Shown here: piece after piece, positions 63,576 to 64,000 of the stretch
Position numbering within the stretch: the first letter of the stretch is position 1
Layout: each line of letters opens with the position of its first letter
Origin: Solen grandis
Lineage: Eukaryota; Mollusca; Bivalvia; Adapedonta; Solenidae
Assembly: GCA_021229015.1 (NCBI GenBank)
Contig: CM037792.1
Span: forward strand, 41,446,543-41,510,542
Length of the DNA stretch: 64,000 nucleotides
Direction: 5' to 3'
Notes under the pieces: generated by a model
What the model saw: the letters and a program-made list of their open reading frames with translations, nothing else
Told to the model about the DNA's origin: nothing
Database searches by the model: none
Position numbers and translations under genes: made by a program

Positions 63576-64000
63576 TCATTTGTTTTTCTTTTTTATTCGC
63601 TTCAGTTTTACTTTAAATGCTTCGAGGGATCTATCTGGTATTTGCATTTCCCGACAACGTTCTTGATAGTACTGCCATTTCTTAAACAATGTCCACTGTG
63701 GATTTGTTGAATCACTTTCATTAAGAAGACCCAATTCAACTGACGTCCATACGCTGTTACAGCGACTGCTTGGTTTGTGTTTGATCTGAGCTTCCTCTGA
63801 CTCTGTTGTTGTTCTTATGCTAAGTTCATAATCCCCTATTCGGTAGGGTTGATCAACGTTGTCGTCACTCTTTGGTACATTTTCTTCTACCACTTGTGTT
63901 TTTTCTCTTATGTTTGAGGTGTCCTCTATAGACCTTTTTTTGTCCAATTTTATCGGGATTGAGGGATGAAGGCGGTACAACTTTACTGTATTCACAAATG
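63576..64000 (-). CDS. 3' end of an unrecognised gene with Myb/SANT-like segment (partial)
   Basis: The frame is open from the window edge to TGA at 63578-63576 (at least 141 codons). The ATG is outside, since the first Val codon at 63995 is GTG. The N-terminal part is polar (KKRSIEDTSN, EENVPKSDDNVDQP). The C-terminal part reads VWTSVELGLL ... WTLFKKWQYYQERC ... SLEAFKVKLKRIKKKNK: spaced Trp residues in helices ending in a 'S-L-x-x-F-K-x-K-L' and basic tail, reminiscent of Myb/SANT-like DNA-binding modules. That match is by eye only. It is on the same strand as the telomere-flanked gene, about 2.1 kb upstream of that gene's coding start. Confidence 0.55.
   Translation of the reverse strand, partial: FVNTVKLYRLHPSIPIKLDKKRSIEDTSNIREKTQVVEENVPKSDDNVDQPYRIGDYELSIRTTTESEEAQIKHKPSSRCNSVWTSVELGLLNESDSTNPQWTLFKKWQYYQERCREMQIPDRSLEAFKVKLKRIKKKNK

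Overview
This is eukaryotic, animal nuclear DNA. The only confidently recognisable gene is an intron-rich germinal-centre-kinase family kinase (TNIK/MINK1/MAP4K4/Misshapen type). The telomere-type motif is CCCTAA/TTAGGG. The interspersed repeats (tRNA-derived SINEs ending in a 'cagtatttcagtcat' type tail, and elements opening 'aacaagagggcc' and closing in an 'agctcacc...ggtgagct' hairpin) are of the kind I associate with bivalve molluscs. My best guess is a marine bivalve; the species cannot be fixed. Two 100-N runs (18409-18508 and 45262-45361) show this is a scaffold.

Layout. (1) 1-14.0 kb: twelve coding exons of the kinase on the minus strand (13950 down to 773), running from kinase subdomain III/IV to the linker after the kinase domain. 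The ATP-binding N-terminal exons and the C-terminal CNH domain are not seen. Introns hold a pogo/Tigger-like element (5883-6894), a piggyBac-like MITE with TTAA duplications (10393-10584) nested in another repeat, and SINEs. (2) 14-27 kb: gene-poor DNA with SINEs (one with a perfect 13-bp target duplication at 22155-22401), a repeat with 320-bp internal units, an AT-rich minisatellite (20.6-21.5 kb) and a broken coding remnant near 20.1-20.4 kb. (3) 27.2-40.25 kb: sequence with inflated homopolymers in which known repeats are recognisable but corrupted; it reads like unpolished long-read consensus. It is bracketed by two diverged copies of the same block (21.85-24.95 and 39.95-41.47 kb). (4) 41.5-45.3 kb: more of an interspersed repeat family with hairpin ends. 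(5) 45.4-60.3 kb: a satellite domain. It opens with a 0.67-kb near-perfect palindrome, then alternates arrays of a ~31-bp repeat carrying the perfect palindrome TAGACATGTCTA with arrays of ~47-bp and ~34-bp repeats built on AAAGGCCT, and ends in a 117-bp tandem repeat and degenerate AAGGCC-rich sequence. (6) 60.29-62.62 kb: two telomere-type (CCCTAA)n arrays in the same orientation bracket a minus-strand gene I do not recognise (about 370 aa, broken by one extra base in an A8 run). Its stop codon lies inside the telomeric repeat. Upstream is a plausible promoter (YY1-like and E-box motifs) and a probable 5'-UTR intron. (7) 62.6-64.0 kb: a SINE fragment and the 3' end of another minus-strand gene with a Myb/SANT-like segment, cut by the window edge.

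The kinase gene and the telomere-flanked genes have no visible functional link. The right third looks subtelomeric, or like an interstitial telomeric block; whether it truly joins the left part depends on the assembly across the gaps and the low-quality stretch.
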